The notes under the pieces were generated by a model. It searched no databases, was not told where the DNA came from, and was given only the letters and a program-made list of their open reading frames with translations. Below, piece by piece: positions 35,930 to 44,213 of a stretch of DNA of 64,000 nt. Each line of letters opens with the position of its first letter. Within the stretch, counting starts at the first letter, position 1. The translations under genes were made by a program, and so were the position numbers. Source of the DNA: JANSXG01 sp024743075 (GTDB lineage Bacteria; Planctomycetota; Phycisphaerae; Phycisphaerales; UBA1924); the NCBI GenBank assembly GCA_042140185.1, contig CP159477.1:1364001-1428000 (forward strand), in the 5' to 3' direction.

Positions 35930-36742
35930 TCAGGCTCCTTGCTCTTGGGTGGTCTGGTTGGTGTCGTTCTGGTTGGCGTTCTCGATGGCTGCGCCGGGAT
36001 CGCCCTCGCCGCGCGCCAGTGCCGCGAACACGCGGTAATCCAGCGGCAGCTCGTCGGGCAGGTTCAGGCGGTTCTTGGCGACATGGGCGGGCCGCTCGGT
36101 CGTGCGGAGGATCCGCTCGCCCGTGCCGATGCCCTGCGTGCGCTTGCGGTCGAAGCCCTCACTCTGGGTCTTCGTGTGGACGCGGTAGGTGGCGAAGAGC
36201 ACCTCGTCGCACCACTCCTGGATCAGCGCCGAGGCCTGCTTCTGCAGGCGGGGCACGTAGCGGTCGTAGGTGTCGGTCTCGGGGTTGGCGAACTTCTCGA
36301 TCGCCGCGTGCGCGATCAGGACGACCTGCATCCCGCGCTCGGTCCGCAGCGCGTCGAGGCCAGCCAGCACCTCGCGCCATTGCGTCAGCGCGAAGATGTA
36401 GCCCTTGGCGTAGCCGATGTCCTCGATCGTCTCGACGCCGCGCTTTGCGCAGACCTCGGCCCAGATCAGCCGCTCGAGCCAGTCGAGGCTGTCGATGACC
36501 ACCGTCTGGTAGCCGTGCTCATCGCTGTAAAGCGCCGACAGCGCCCCGAGCACGTCGGCGTACTTGGTCGCCAGCGGGAAGCGGTCGCAGTCGATGTCGT
36601 TGGTGCCCTCTTCGGTCGTGATGAAGACGGGCGTCTCGGCCATCGCGCCAAAGGTGGACTTGCCGACGCCGTGGACGCCGTAGAGCATCACGCGACGCGG
36701 CATCAGCGTGCGGCCCTTCTGGATGTGTGCGAGTGCGGTCAT
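35930..36742 (-). CDS. Sak4-like (RecA-type) phage recombinase ATPase
   Basis: 270 aa from ATG 36742 with AAGGAG upstream. Walker A is VMLYGVHGVGKSTF (about residues 18-31), Walker B is YQTVVIDSLDWLERL (about 79-93). The segment VVLIAHAAIEKFANPETDTYDRYVPRLQKQASALIQEWCDEVLFA is typical of the Sak4/AAA_24 group of phage single-strand annealing ATPases. It acts with the SSB-like DUF669 protein and the RecE-like nuclease encoded next to it. An upstream extension is out-of-frame translation of the neighbouring nuclease gene. Confidence 0.88.
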   Translation of the reverse strand: MTALAHIQKGRTLMPRRVMLYGVHGVGKSTFGAMAETPVFITTEEGTNDIDCDRFPLATKYADVLGALSALYSDEHGYQTVVIDSLDWLERLIWAEVCAKRGVETIEDIGYAKGYIFALTQWREVLAGLDALRTERGMQVVLIAHAAIEKFANPETDTYDRYVPRLQKQASALIQEWCDEVLFATYRVHTKTQSEGFDRKRTQGIGTGERILRTTERPAHVAKNRLNLPDELPLDYRVFAALARGEGDPGAAIENANQNDTNQTTQEQGA

Positions 36743-36804
36743 GATCGATGGGTCTCCTTGCGGTTGGTGGTGCGGGTTCAGGACTGGGTGCCCTGGTGCG
36801 ACGG

Positions 36805-37650
36805 TCAGTTGGGCAGGCGGTCGTACAGCCGCAGGGACTCGAACCCCGTGGGCCACTGGCCGGTCTCCCGGCAACGGATGAGCTCTTCGATGGCGCGGTC
36901 GTTCTCGGCCTGGGCAGCATCGAGGCACCGCGGCGCGATCTGCCACACGCCGCAGCGGAACGGCTCGCGCTTCTCGACCGCGATGATGTGGACGGGCAAC
37001 GTGACACCGCTCACGACGGCGAGCAGCGCCCGGTAGAACGCGAGCTGGTGCAGGTACTTGAATGCGTCGATGTGCCACTCGAATGAGTCGATCGAGTCGC
37101 AGGTCTTCAGATCAACGAGCCCGCGTCCGTCCTTGGGGTTGATCCAGTCGAACCGGGCTTGGCACAGCACGCCGTTCATCCGGCCGCGGACGACGCCCTC
37201 CGCGACGCCCTCGGCCAACAGCTCGCGGGCAAACAGATGCTCGCGCACGCTCGCCGCCATCTGCTCGACCGTCGCGGCGTCGGTGTCGGCCAGCACGGGC
37301 TTGCCGCGCTTCTCGGCCCACTCGGCGAACGCCTTTGTGTTCGAGCCGAAGGGCTGCCCGGTCTTCGGGTTGATCGGCCCGCCGACCGCGTACTCGGCCT
37401 CGTAGCGCCCGCGACCCTCAAGGATCAGCGTGTGCGCCGCCCGACCGACGAGGAACGCGTGGCCGTCCCGGTCCGGGATCAGCCCCATCTCCTTGCGCCG
37501 GAACAGCAGCGGGCACGAGCGGAACTCCGCCAGCCGGTGCGAGGTCAGGCAGTCGCCACGACGGGCGTGGTAGGTCTCGGCGGGCTCGCGGATGAGCACG
37601 CTGGCGAGGCAAGAGTGGAGGTCGTCTGTGTTCTGGGGTATCGCGCTCAT
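36805..37650 (-). CDS. RecE-like PD-(D/E)XK exonuclease
   Basis: 281 aa. It has the exodeoxyribonuclease VIII (RecE-type) layout: FRSCPLLFRRKEMG near the start, FLVGRAAHTLILEG, and the nuclease core CQARFDWINPKDGRGLVDLKTCDS (D..DLK, the PD-ExK motif) followed by YLHQLAFYRALL. It would resect 5' ends to make substrate for the annealing ATPase. The start ATG overlaps the stop of the upstream small gene. Confidence 0.85.
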   Translation of the reverse strand: MSAIPQNTDDLHSCLASVLIREPAETYHARRGDCLTSHRLAEFRSCPLLFRRKEMGLIPDRDGHAFLVGRAAHTLILEGRGRYEAEYAVGGPINPKTGQPFGSNTKAFAEWAEKRGKPVLADTDAATVEQMAASVREHLFARELLAEGVAEGVVRGRMNGVLCQARFDWINPKDGRGLVDLKTCDSIDSFEWHIDAFKYLHQLAFYRALLAVVSGVTLPVHIIAVEKREPFRCGVWQIAPRCLDAAQAENDRAIEELIRCRETGQWPTGFESLRLYDRLPN

Positions 37651-37970
37651 CAGGCGGCCACCCCCTGCGGTGCGCGGGCCTGACCGCTCCTGGGCCCACC
37701 GCAGGGCATCCGCCGGACTGCGAACCCGTCGGCCCCGAACTCCTTGATCAGGAATGCCGTGAAGATGCGGACCACGGCCGACCCGCAGGGCGAGCCGCCA
37801 TCGACAAGCAGCGCAGCGCGGGGCGGATCGGCGTGGTAGGACACATCGGTGCGGGTCCGGGCCTCACCGAAGAGGCCCTCCGCGGCCAGGATCGACAGGT
37901 GCAGCGTGGCCTCTGCCTCCGCCAGAGCGGCAGGGGAGGCGAATCGGAATCGAAACACATCGGTCAACAT
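37650..37970 (-). CDS. Small phage early protein of unknown function
   Basis: 106 aa, ATG 37970 with AAAGGAGCTC upstream. FRFRFASPAALAEAEATLHLSILAAEGLFGEARTRTDVSYHADPPRAALLVDGGSPCGSAVVRIFTAFLIKEFG has alternating strand and helix segments and no recognisable motif. It is the first gene of the recombination/replication transcript that begins downstream of the motif at 38104-38117. Confidence 0.6.
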   Translation of the reverse strand: MLTDVFRFRFASPAALAEAEATLHLSILAAEGLFGEARTRTDVSYHADPPRAALLVDGGSPCGSAVVRIFTAFLIKEFGADGFAVRRMPCGGPRSGQARAPQGVAA

Positions 37971-38016
37971 CAGGAGCTCCTTTCACGGGCGCACCGACCG
38001 CCACCCGTGAGACCCA

Positions 38017-38117
38017 GCCCCTCGAGCCGCGGCGTACACCGTGGTCGAGGGGCCGGGGCCTCCGGAGGGAAGAGAGAGAACCGGCAGTCGGGGGGCGCTT
38101 CTTGGGTCACCTATGCC
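38017..38117 (-). promoter_or_regulatory. Early-operon regulatory region: repeated phage motif plus leader hairpin
   Basis: GGCATAGGTGACCC on the - strand (38104-38117) is identical to the motif of the late operon. About 50 bases further downstream a 9-bp stem GCCCCTCGA / TCGAGGGGC (38017-38025, 38045-38053), extended by GC-rich inner pairing, precedes the first early gene by about 47 bases. It resembles a promoter followed by a structured leader. No gene fits in 37971-38138. Confidence 0.5.
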
Positions 38118-38138
38118 GCCACCGCCGCCGGTGCGCGG

Positions 38139-38738
38139 TCAGGCCAGCCCAAACCCGGCCGCCTCGAAGCGGGCGCGGAACCGTTCGAGGGCGTTCTGGA
38201 TCTGCCGGCGGCTCACCGCAGCGCCGGACCGGCGCGACCACTCGCGCGCGGCCGCCGCCTTGCCGTGCTCGGCGACCAGCCGAAGCAGGTCCCGGTCCTC
38301 CGGGTCGAGGGTGGCCATGACCGCCGCGACGGCCTCAGCGGTCACGGCGTTATCGAACTGGCAAGCGGGGGCGGCCTGGTGGCGGCGCTGCTGGTCGGCA
38401 GGACCGAGGACCGTGCGAAGCGGGACGGCGTCTCCGTCGCACTCGACGAGCGTCCCCTCAAGGGAGATCGCCTCGTACTCGCCGCGCCGCTTGTGGCGGC
38501 CACGGAATCGCAGCTCCATCGCCACCCAGGAATCGATGGCGTTCGTGACGAACGCCTCGATGTTCCCCCGGGCGGGATCGAACAGGTGGGCCTTCTCCAG
38601 CAGATACAGCAGCATCTGCTGCGTCAGGTCGTCGCGGTCCGACCAGGAGAAGTCGGTGCGCCGGCAGAGCTGGGCGGCTTTGATGCGGATGAGGGTGGCG
38701 GTGAAGGGGTCAGAAACAATCTGGTTGGGGTTACCCAT
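38139..38738 (-). CDS. Phage-encoded sigma-70-like factor
   Basis: 199 aa. The N-terminal region has the sigma region 2 pattern (WSDRDDLTQQMLLYLLEKAHLFDPARGNIEAFVTNAIDSWVAMELRFRGRHKR). The C-terminal part has a sigma4-like HTH (MATLDPEDRDLLRLVAEHGKAAAAREWSRRSGAAVSRRQIQNALERFRARF). FDPARGN..F is a hallmark of region 2 in phage and ECF-like sigma factors. It likely redirects host RNA polymerase to phage promoters; candidate sites are the repeated motif at 22649, 38104 and 45055. Inference only for the target. Confidence 0.75.
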   Translation of the reverse strand: MGNPNQIVSDPFTATLIRIKAAQLCRRTDFSWSDRDDLTQQMLLYLLEKAHLFDPARGNIEAFVTNAIDSWVAMELRFRGRHKRRGEYEAISLEGTLVECDGDAVPLRTVLGPADQQRRHQAAPACQFDNAVTAEAVAAVMATLDPEDRDLLRLVAEHGKAAAAREWSRRSGAAVSRRQIQNALERFRARFEAAGFGLA

Positions 38739-39108
38739 GACGGGCCTCCGAGACCGGAGGCAGCGCCTGGGGTGTCGCCATCAGTGCGCACGGATCGCGC
38801 CCGACCGTTTAGCGGCGGTTCGCGGAATCGTCGTAGACGACGACACCCGAACGGCGCTGCTTCGCGGCCAGTTGCGAAGTTGATGATGGACTTAGACAAC
38901 GATGATGGTCATGCACCTTGTGGTAGCCGCGACCATCGCGGAGGCCCCCGAGAGCGGGGCAAGACAGACTCTCTCTGTTGGTTGGTGTGGGTCATGCGGC
39001 TTCCGACTCCTGGCCGTTAGGTGTCGGAGGAATGGTGCCGCTTATCTGGTTTTCTAGTGGGTAGTTACGGCGTCTTCAGCGCGTCATCAAGGCGTCACTA
39101 GTGGGTAA
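38739..39108. other. Intergenic region between the sigma gene and the QueC-like cargo
   Basis: 370 bases without a supportable gene. Short ORFs here are low-complexity reading of other frames. It holds two 14-base near-identical direct repeats at its right edge (39054-39067 and 39098-39111) and is more A+T-rich there, as is the adjoining cargo. Confidence 0.5.
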
Positions 39109-39111
39109 TTA
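39054..39111. repeat. Pair of 14-bp direct repeats at the edge of the QueC-like cargo
   Basis: CTAGTGGGTAGTTA (39054-39067) and CTAGTGGGTAATTA (39098-39111) differ at one position and are 30 bases apart. The second covers the stop codon of the QueC-like gene. They may mark the boundary of an inserted module or be regulator sites; no matching copy was noticed at the other end of the cargo. Confidence 0.6.
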
Positions 39112-40884
39112 GTGTGCCGTCGCTTCCGCCAGATGGGAACGGCCGCCTGGGGTAATGGCAGCCCCCGAGCGCATGCCCTTGGGATAGCACACAAAGTCCA
39201 GGTCCCGAAGTTCTTTGAGCTCGCCGCCGATGGTCTTGCGCGTGAGGCGGTGGCCCTTGGCATCCGTAGCCTCAACCATGTCAGCCTGGCTCATAAGCGA
39301 TTTGGCCTCTGAGAGAACCGTGAGGAGCAGCATCTGGTTCTTGCTCAGTGGATGGGATGGGCGTGATCCGCCATCAGCTTCTGATGGCTGCGCCGCCTTG
39401 GGTAGCGCAGCTTTGTGATCACCGCCGCTCGTGCCGAAGCCAAACGCAAGCATGGATCCGTCGGCGATCTTTCCGAGATACTGGTCTTCGGCTGACGCCT
39501 GCATAGCCTCGATGATCACCGCGTTGACCTGCTCGGCATGCCGCCGATGCAGGTCGAACACGCTATCGATGACCACGGAGGGTGCAAAAGGCATGAATCG
39601 GGTGACTCGGGCCAATTCGGCAGCATACCGTTGAGCGAAGTCGGCAGAGTCTTCTAGTGCTGCGATCTCGCGAGCAAAGCCAAGAAATCTCTCAGCTATG
39701 GTTCGATCTTCGGTTCGTTTGCGGGGCTCTGTCAGTACATCGTGTCGGTAGAGTCTAGATGGCTCCAACGCGCCGCCGTCTACGCCGAGCGTTGCGAAGC
39801 GTCGCGACACGCATTGTGAACACACGCCGCAGTGCGGGCTCGCCTTGGTCGTTTCCCGAGTATGCATACAACTTACGCTGGAAGCGATCAGCTCTCCCTG
39901 CCCTTTGTGCTTGATGATCTCTACCACGTCCTGCTTCGTTTTCGTCAGAAATTCGTTCCGAACCTGGAACTTCTGCTCGAACACCGCTGACAGGAGTTGG
40001 CTGTACCATGCCAAGGTCTGGGGATGTGTCGTCCGGGTTGCCCGTGCACCGAGCTCATGCTCAGCCAGGGGGAGGTTGATGCTCACGACTCCATTCTCGA
40101 AGAAGTCGACAGCATCCAGGCCGAAGATCCTCGCCACAACCGCCCCAAGCGTGACATAGAGGAAGGATCGTGTCCGCTGAGTGTGATCCTTCTCCACCAA
40201 CCCCTTCTTGTTGCACCAGACAGATACTGGCAGCGGGGCATTGCCGGACACGGAGGCTCGTTTGACAAGCTCCGTCACGAGACTCTTCTGCAGCCCAGCC
40301 ACATGTCCCGCGGGCTTGTGGCTCACCATTGCAATGCGCCGCCCGGCAGAAAGCTCTTGCACGGCTCCGCCCAGGGAATCGATTCCGCCTGAGAAGAGGA
40401 GGACCTTCTCGATGCCTTCTGGATTCGGGTCACCGGAGCCGAATTCCAAGTAGTTCTCTACCGCGGGGGGTTCGTCCAGTTCACAGAAGGCGAACTCGAA
40501 GTTGTCACCGGAGATGAAGTTCAACATGCGGGACAGCAGGCCAGCAACGTCTTCCTGATTCCAGAAGTCTGGGTCACGGACAGCGATCTCCATCCGAATA
40601 TCTCGGTACCACAAATCGCCGTAGTCCCGGGCCTTTCGTCCGGTTCGCCTGGACAGTTGGTCAGCGACATACACCGCCGCTGCGATCTCGATAAGATCGG
40701 CTGCTCGCTTCGGCACATTGGCCGTCAGCGACTTGGAGATCTCTGAAATCTTGATAACGACATTGCTTGCAGGACCATCTGTGATGAGTTCTGTAGCCTT
40801 TAGCTCACGCCACAGCTTCCGGCGGCTAGAGAGGCCTGCGCCGTTGCACAAGAACAGATGCGGCTTGGGCGGATCAGGAGGCAT
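39109..40884 (-). CDS. QueC-like PP-loop ATPase of a two-gene cargo
   Basis: 591 aa. The PP-loop SGGIDS is at 165-170 (VLLFSGGIDSLGG), and a QueC-type zinc/Cys cluster C..C-x2-C-x2-C at 339-358 (SCMH..HCGVCSQCVSRR). These are the adenylating ATPase and metal-site features of 7-cyano-7-deazaguanine synthase, but the protein is more than twice the length of QueC. It has about 150 extra N-terminal residues and a C-terminal winged-helix-like domain near 515-585 (LSKNQMLLLTVLSEAKSLMSQADMVEATDAKG). No other queuosine genes are nearby. QueC-like enzymes with extra domains occur in the Qat defence system and in type IV CBASS. The ATG overlaps the upstream gene by 11 bases, so the two are translationally coupled. 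Function here is unknown. Confidence 0.78.
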   Translation of the reverse strand: MPPDPPKPHLFLCNGAGLSSRRKLWRELKATELITDGPASNVVIKISEISKSLTANVPKRAADLIEIAAAVYVADQLSRRTGRKARDYGDLWYRDIRMEIAVRDPDFWNQEDVAGLLSRMLNFISGDNFEFAFCELDEPPAVENYLEFGSGDPNPEGIEKVLLFSGGIDSLGGAVQELSAGRRIAMVSHKPAGHVAGLQKSLVTELVKRASVSGNAPLPVSVWCNKKGLVEKDHTQRTRSFLYVTLGAVVARIFGLDAVDFFENGVVSINLPLAEHELGARATRTTHPQTLAWYSQLLSAVFEQKFQVRNEFLTKTKQDVVEIIKHKGQGELIASSVSCMHTRETTKASPHCGVCSQCVSRRFATLGVDGGALEPSRLYRHDVLTEPRKRTEDRTIAERFLGFAREIAALEDSADFAQRYAAELARVTRFMPFAPSVVIDSVFDLHRRHAEQVNAVIIEAMQASAEDQYLGKIADGSMLAFGFGTSGGDHKAALPKAAQPSEADGGSRPSHPLSKNQMLLLTVLSEAKSLMSQADMVEATDAKGHRLTRKTIGGELKELRDLDFVCYPKGMRSGAAITPGGRSHLAEATAH

Positions 40885-41731
40885 CCGCTCCTCCGAGATG
40901 CGTCAGCGCATCGCCCACCTTCTCCAAAGCATGACGGACAAAGCCAGCACTCTTCCGAGGTGTGATGCCGCCTTGAAAGTTGTGCTTGGAGTACCAAGTT
41001 CCCGAGAACTCTTTGAGCACAGACGACGCGGTTCGACAATGCGCTTCCATCGCCGATAGGAATGCATTGTGCTCGGACACGTCGGCGAACCTGCGGCCCG
41101 GCCCGACGTGGTTCGAGAGCTCCTTGCTCAAGTGATAGATGAGAAATCCGCTTGCCACACGACCGAAAAAGTCTTGGGTCAGGCGAGCGAATCCTGACTG
41201 CGTGGACAGCCGACGCAATGCATCTTGAACAGCGTCCGGCCCTGTACCGAAGAGGGTATTCGCATACTCCTGACCCAGCACCGTTAGGCTTTGAGCGGCG
41301 GCCCGCTGAGCGATCTCGCTAAGGTCCGAGCGAGTTCGTGTCATGGCCAGATGGTCATCGATGGCGTACGTGAAGTTCCCGACCAAGTCGTAGATGGTGT
41401 TGGCAATAGCGGTACCATCGCCTTGGGATGGACTGAACTCCCATGCGCTGCCCGTGACCCCAAGCTCAGCCAGGCGCTCGTTGAAGCGGTCTTCATCCCG
41501 AGCTGCCTGCGTGACCTGCGTCAGCAAGTAGAACGTATGAATCAGGCCTTCATCGTTCGCAGCACGCTCGAATCCCGCAATCGCAGCGGTGAGCATCGCG
41601 TCAGCCACCTGCGCGAGCGCAGCTTGGCCCACGCCGGGCAAACCCGTCATGCCAGCACCATCGCCCAGCATGGCGACAACGCGTCTATGCGATGGCGTAA
41701 CCGGTAGGCTTTCGACCTGATGGTGGCCCAT
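40874..41731 (-). CDS. Unknown protein with Met-Gly N-terminus, partner of the QueC-like enzyme
   Basis: 285 aa, mostly helical, no TM or signal peptide, and no domain I recognise. It begins MGHHQVESLPV, with Gly as second residue, and GGAGA sits 10 bases upstream of the ATG. Distinct segments are LGDGAGMTGLPGVGQAALAQVADAM (Gly-rich), RTRSDLSEIAQRAAAQSLTVLGQEYANTLFG, and a more conserved-looking C-terminal part FFGRVASGFLIYHLSKELSNHVGPGRRFADVSEHNAFLSAMEAHC..WYSKHNFQGGITPRKSAGFV. The gene overlaps the QueC-like gene by 11 bases and shares its lower GC content. The genes are probably an operon with a joint function. Confidence 0.62.
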   Translation of the reverse strand: MGHHQVESLPVTPSHRRVVAMLGDGAGMTGLPGVGQAALAQVADAMLTAAIAGFERAANDEGLIHTFYLLTQVTQAARDEDRFNERLAELGVTGSAWEFSPSQGDGTAIANTIYDLVGNFTYAIDDHLAMTRTRSDLSEIAQRAAAQSLTVLGQEYANTLFGTGPDAVQDALRRLSTQSGFARLTQDFFGRVASGFLIYHLSKELSNHVGPGRRFADVSEHNAFLSAMEAHCRTASSVLKEFSGTWYSKHNFQGGITPRKSAGFVRHALEKVGDALTHLGGADAS

Positions 41732-42213
41732 AGGGAGGGTTCTCCGCTAGAGGGCCGCCAAGCTATCTCGGACACGTCGAGGTGGAGAGGCCCTATGCCG
41801 ATGTCCGAAACGGCCGCCCATGTTGCCGTCCGAATACCGGACTGCATCGGCACTTAAAGTGCAGCTCATGAGTCAGAGCTATAGCCAGGATCGGGATCAC
41901 CACAGAGAATCAATGCCTATGCGAAACGCTCGCTTACACGAAGTGTCCTTATCGGAACTACGGGCATCACGCACGGTCCCCGTTGGCGCAGAAGTCGGAC
42001 ACCGTCTTCGGACATCTTCCAGGGTCTGGCCTCTAGCATTCCGTCACTCGATCCAGCCATTCGCACTGCTCCCGATGACCAGACTCGCAGCAGGACTGGG
42101 TGAGCTGAAGATGACATCCCGCTCAGAGCGGAAGCCGTTATTCGCCGTCGATGACTATTCCTCTTCGACCGCAATGACAACATTCTGTCCCTGGGTTGAC
42201 CGGGAATCAGTGT
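41732..42213. other. Gene-free spacer between the QueC-like cargo and the recombinase module
   Basis: 480 bases with no gene I can support. A + strand open frame (41820-42401) lacks a ribosome site and overlaps the HTH gene antisense. The - strand sequence GGCATAGG (41792-41799), about 60 bases before the cargo start, shares the first eight bases of the repeated phage motif and could be its promoter element. Otherwise I see nothing. Confidence 0.45.
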
Positions 42214-42621
42214 TTAAGCCTTTGCGTGACAGATTCTTGGACTTTGGTGGCCACGCCATGCTTCCCGCTGTGACGTCCAAACGCATAGCGTCACGATCTC
42301 CCGCAGATCCCGTTCCGTCACCGGATCCCGCCCCTCCGTCACAGGTGGCAGGAACAGAATCTCCTCTTGGATATCCGGGGCCAGATGAAGCAGGTTCATG
42401 ATCTGCGTCATCCGCGGCTGGGTCACTCGGGCCAAGGCCGCCAAGTCGGTCTGGCTGCCCACCACCCCGTCCTGAAGCATCCGATCGAACTTGATCGCCA
42501 GGGCCATCAGGCGGGCGACTCGGGGCACCCGCCCCGGCGGAGGGAGCGGAGCGGGCTCGGTGACGATCCGCCGCCGGGTTTGGCGGACGCGGAAGTGGAT
42601 GGGCCGGGTGACGGTGGTCAT
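42214..42621 (-). CDS. HTH protein of the serine recombinase module
   Basis: 135 aa. FDRMLQDGVVGSQTDLAALARVTQPRMTQIMNLLHLAPDIQEEILFLPPV is a ParB/KorB-like helix-turn-helix region (about residues 44-94) that in many bacteria directly follows a large serine recombinase. It probably regulates or assists excision. The ATG overlaps the recombinase stop by 4 bases. Confidence 0.78.
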   Translation of the reverse strand: MTTVTRPIHFRVRQTRRRIVTEPAPLPPPGRVPRVARLMALAIKFDRMLQDGVVGSQTDLAALARVTQPRMTQIMNLLHLAPDIQEEILFLPPVTEGRDPVTERDLREIVTLCVWTSQREAWRGHQSPRICHAKA

Positions 42622-44213
42622 GCCGCCTCCTTGTTGATGCGGTCGAGAAATGCCCGGATGCTTGTCGGCCGAAAGGTCACGCTCACGCTCGACTTGACGG
42701 CGTCGTATTCCACCGCCGAGACCAGCAGCCGGATCAGCCGGGCCTGCTCACGCGGGATCAGGTTCTCCCATACGGGGTCGAAGCCCCTGAATGCCGCCTC
42801 GGCCTGCGCTTGGGTGATCGTCTCTGCGTCCAGTTCGCCGATCCGCTTCTCGACCTCGGGCAGCCGCTTGTCCCCGGCGGTGATCTGCTCATGCAGTTCT
42901 GCGATCCGCTGGGAGACATCTGTATCCGCGAGCCCTCCGGCCGCGAGCGTCTGAAGTTCGCGGTGGCAACGGTCCAGCGTCCGCTTTAGATCGGCACGCT
43001 CCGTGACTAGACCCTCGCGCTCCTCGGCGATCGTGGCGTGGGCGTCGGCCAGCACCTGCTTGAGCAAGGCTCGATCGGAGCCCAACCCGCGGATCTCGTC
43101 GACCACCACCCGCTCGATCTCCGCTGCCGGCAGCGTCCGCGACGGGCACTCGTCTGCCCCGTTCTTGATGGCGTGCGTACAACGGTAGTAGCGGTAGAAC
43201 CGCGGCCCGCCCTTCTTGTCCTTCGTGAATGTGTGCGTCATTGCATACCCGCACGCCTTGCAAGTAATCAGACCACGCAGCAGGGCACCGTACTTGTTGC
43301 GGACCTCGAAGCCCCCGGTCCGGCCGTTGTAGCGCAGCAGCTTCTGCACCCGCTCGAAGACCTCCGGGTCGACGATGGCCTCGTGCACGCCGTCGTAGAT
43401 CTCGCCCTTATGGGTGATTTTGCCGATGTACACGGGGTTCACGAGGTGATTGTGCAGCGTGGCCTTATTGAACGGCTTCCCGCCGATGACCTTGCCTGTC
43501 TTCTTCGTGACCCGCTTTTTGTTGGTCCACTCGCGGTGCCGCAGCTCGCGGACGACTGGCAGCAGCGACTGCTTATCCAGGTACAGATCGAACAGGGCGC
43601 GAACCCGCACCGCCTCGCGGGCGTTCACCACGAGCCGTGGGCTCGGGCCGGAGCGATCCACGTCGTAGCCCAGCACCGGCACACCGCCCGCCCACTTGCC
43701 CTTGCGCTTCTGGGCCGCGATCTTGTCCCGGATCCGTTCGCCGATGATCTCCCGCTCGAACTGGGCGAACGAGAGCAAGATGTTCAGCGTCAGACGGCCC
43801 ATCGAGCTCGTCGTGTTGAACTGCTGGGTCACCGAGACGAACGACACGCCCTTGCGGTCGAACGCCTCCATGATCTTGGCGAAGTCCATCAGCGAGCGGC
43901 TGAGCCGGTCAACTTTGTAGACCACGACGCAGTCGATCTTTCCCGCCTCTATATCGCGGAGCAGATGCCCGAGCGCCGGCCGCTCGATGCTGCCACCGGA
44001 GAAGCCACCATCGTCGTACCGGTCTGGCAGGCAGACCCACCCCTCGGTCTTCTGGCTGGAGATGAAAGCCTCAGCGCTCTCGCGCTGGGCGTCGAGCGAG
44101 TTGAACTCCTGATCGAGCCCCTCGTCGCTGGACTTGCGGGTGTACACCGCACACCGCATGCGGCTGCCCGGGGCGGCGGCCTCCTTTGGCCGATCGCGTT
44201 TGCGTACCTTCAT
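42618..44213 (-). CDS. Large serine recombinase (phage integrase)
   Basis: 531 aa. The resolvase domain starts AVYTRKSSDEG with the catalytic Ser28, followed by DRYDDGGFSGGSIERPAL and CVVVYKVDRLSRS (the active-site arginines), then LLSFAQFEREIIGERIRDK. The recombinase domain and zinc ribbon follow (LITCKACGYAMTHTF..YYRCTHAIKNGADECPSR), then a coiled coil near residues 400-470. These are the hallmarks of integrases of the phiC31/TP901 type. The ATG overlaps the DUF2924 stop. It should catalyse integration of the island at a short att core. Confidence 0.93.
   Translation of the reverse strand: MKVRKRDRPKEAAAPGSRMRCAVYTRKSSDEGLDQEFNSLDAQRESAEAFISSQKTEGWVCLPDRYDDGGFSGGSIERPALGHLLRDIEAGKIDCVVVYKVDRLSRSLMDFAKIMEAFDRKGVSFVSVTQQFNTTSSMGRLTLNILLSFAQFEREIIGERIRDKIAAQKRKGKWAGGVPVLGYDVDRSGPSPRLVVNAREAVRVRALFDLYLDKQSLLPVVRELRHREWTNKKRVTKKTGKVIGGKPFNKATLHNHLVNPVYIGKITHKGEIYDGVHEAIVDPEVFERVQKLLRYNGRTGGFEVRNKYGALLRGLITCKACGYAMTHTFTKDKKGGPRFYRYYRCTHAIKNGADECPSRTLPAAEIERVVVDEIRGLGSDRALLKQVLADAHATIAEEREGLVTERADLKRTLDRCHRELQTLAAGGLADTDVSQRIAELHEQITAGDKRLPEVEKRIGELDAETITQAQAEAAFRGFDPVWENLIPREQARLIRLLVSAVEYDAVKSSVSVTFRPTSIRAFLDRINKEAA

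Noticed and set aside
38624..38899. 91-residue - strand ORF overlapping the sigma-like gene
   Set aside because: Most of it is an out-of-frame reading of the sigma-factor gene; the first 30 residues are low-complexity and lack a ribosome site.
41820..42401. 193-residue + strand ORF between cargo and recombinase module
   Set aside because: No ribosome site, no family resemblance, and it overlaps the HTH gene antisense.
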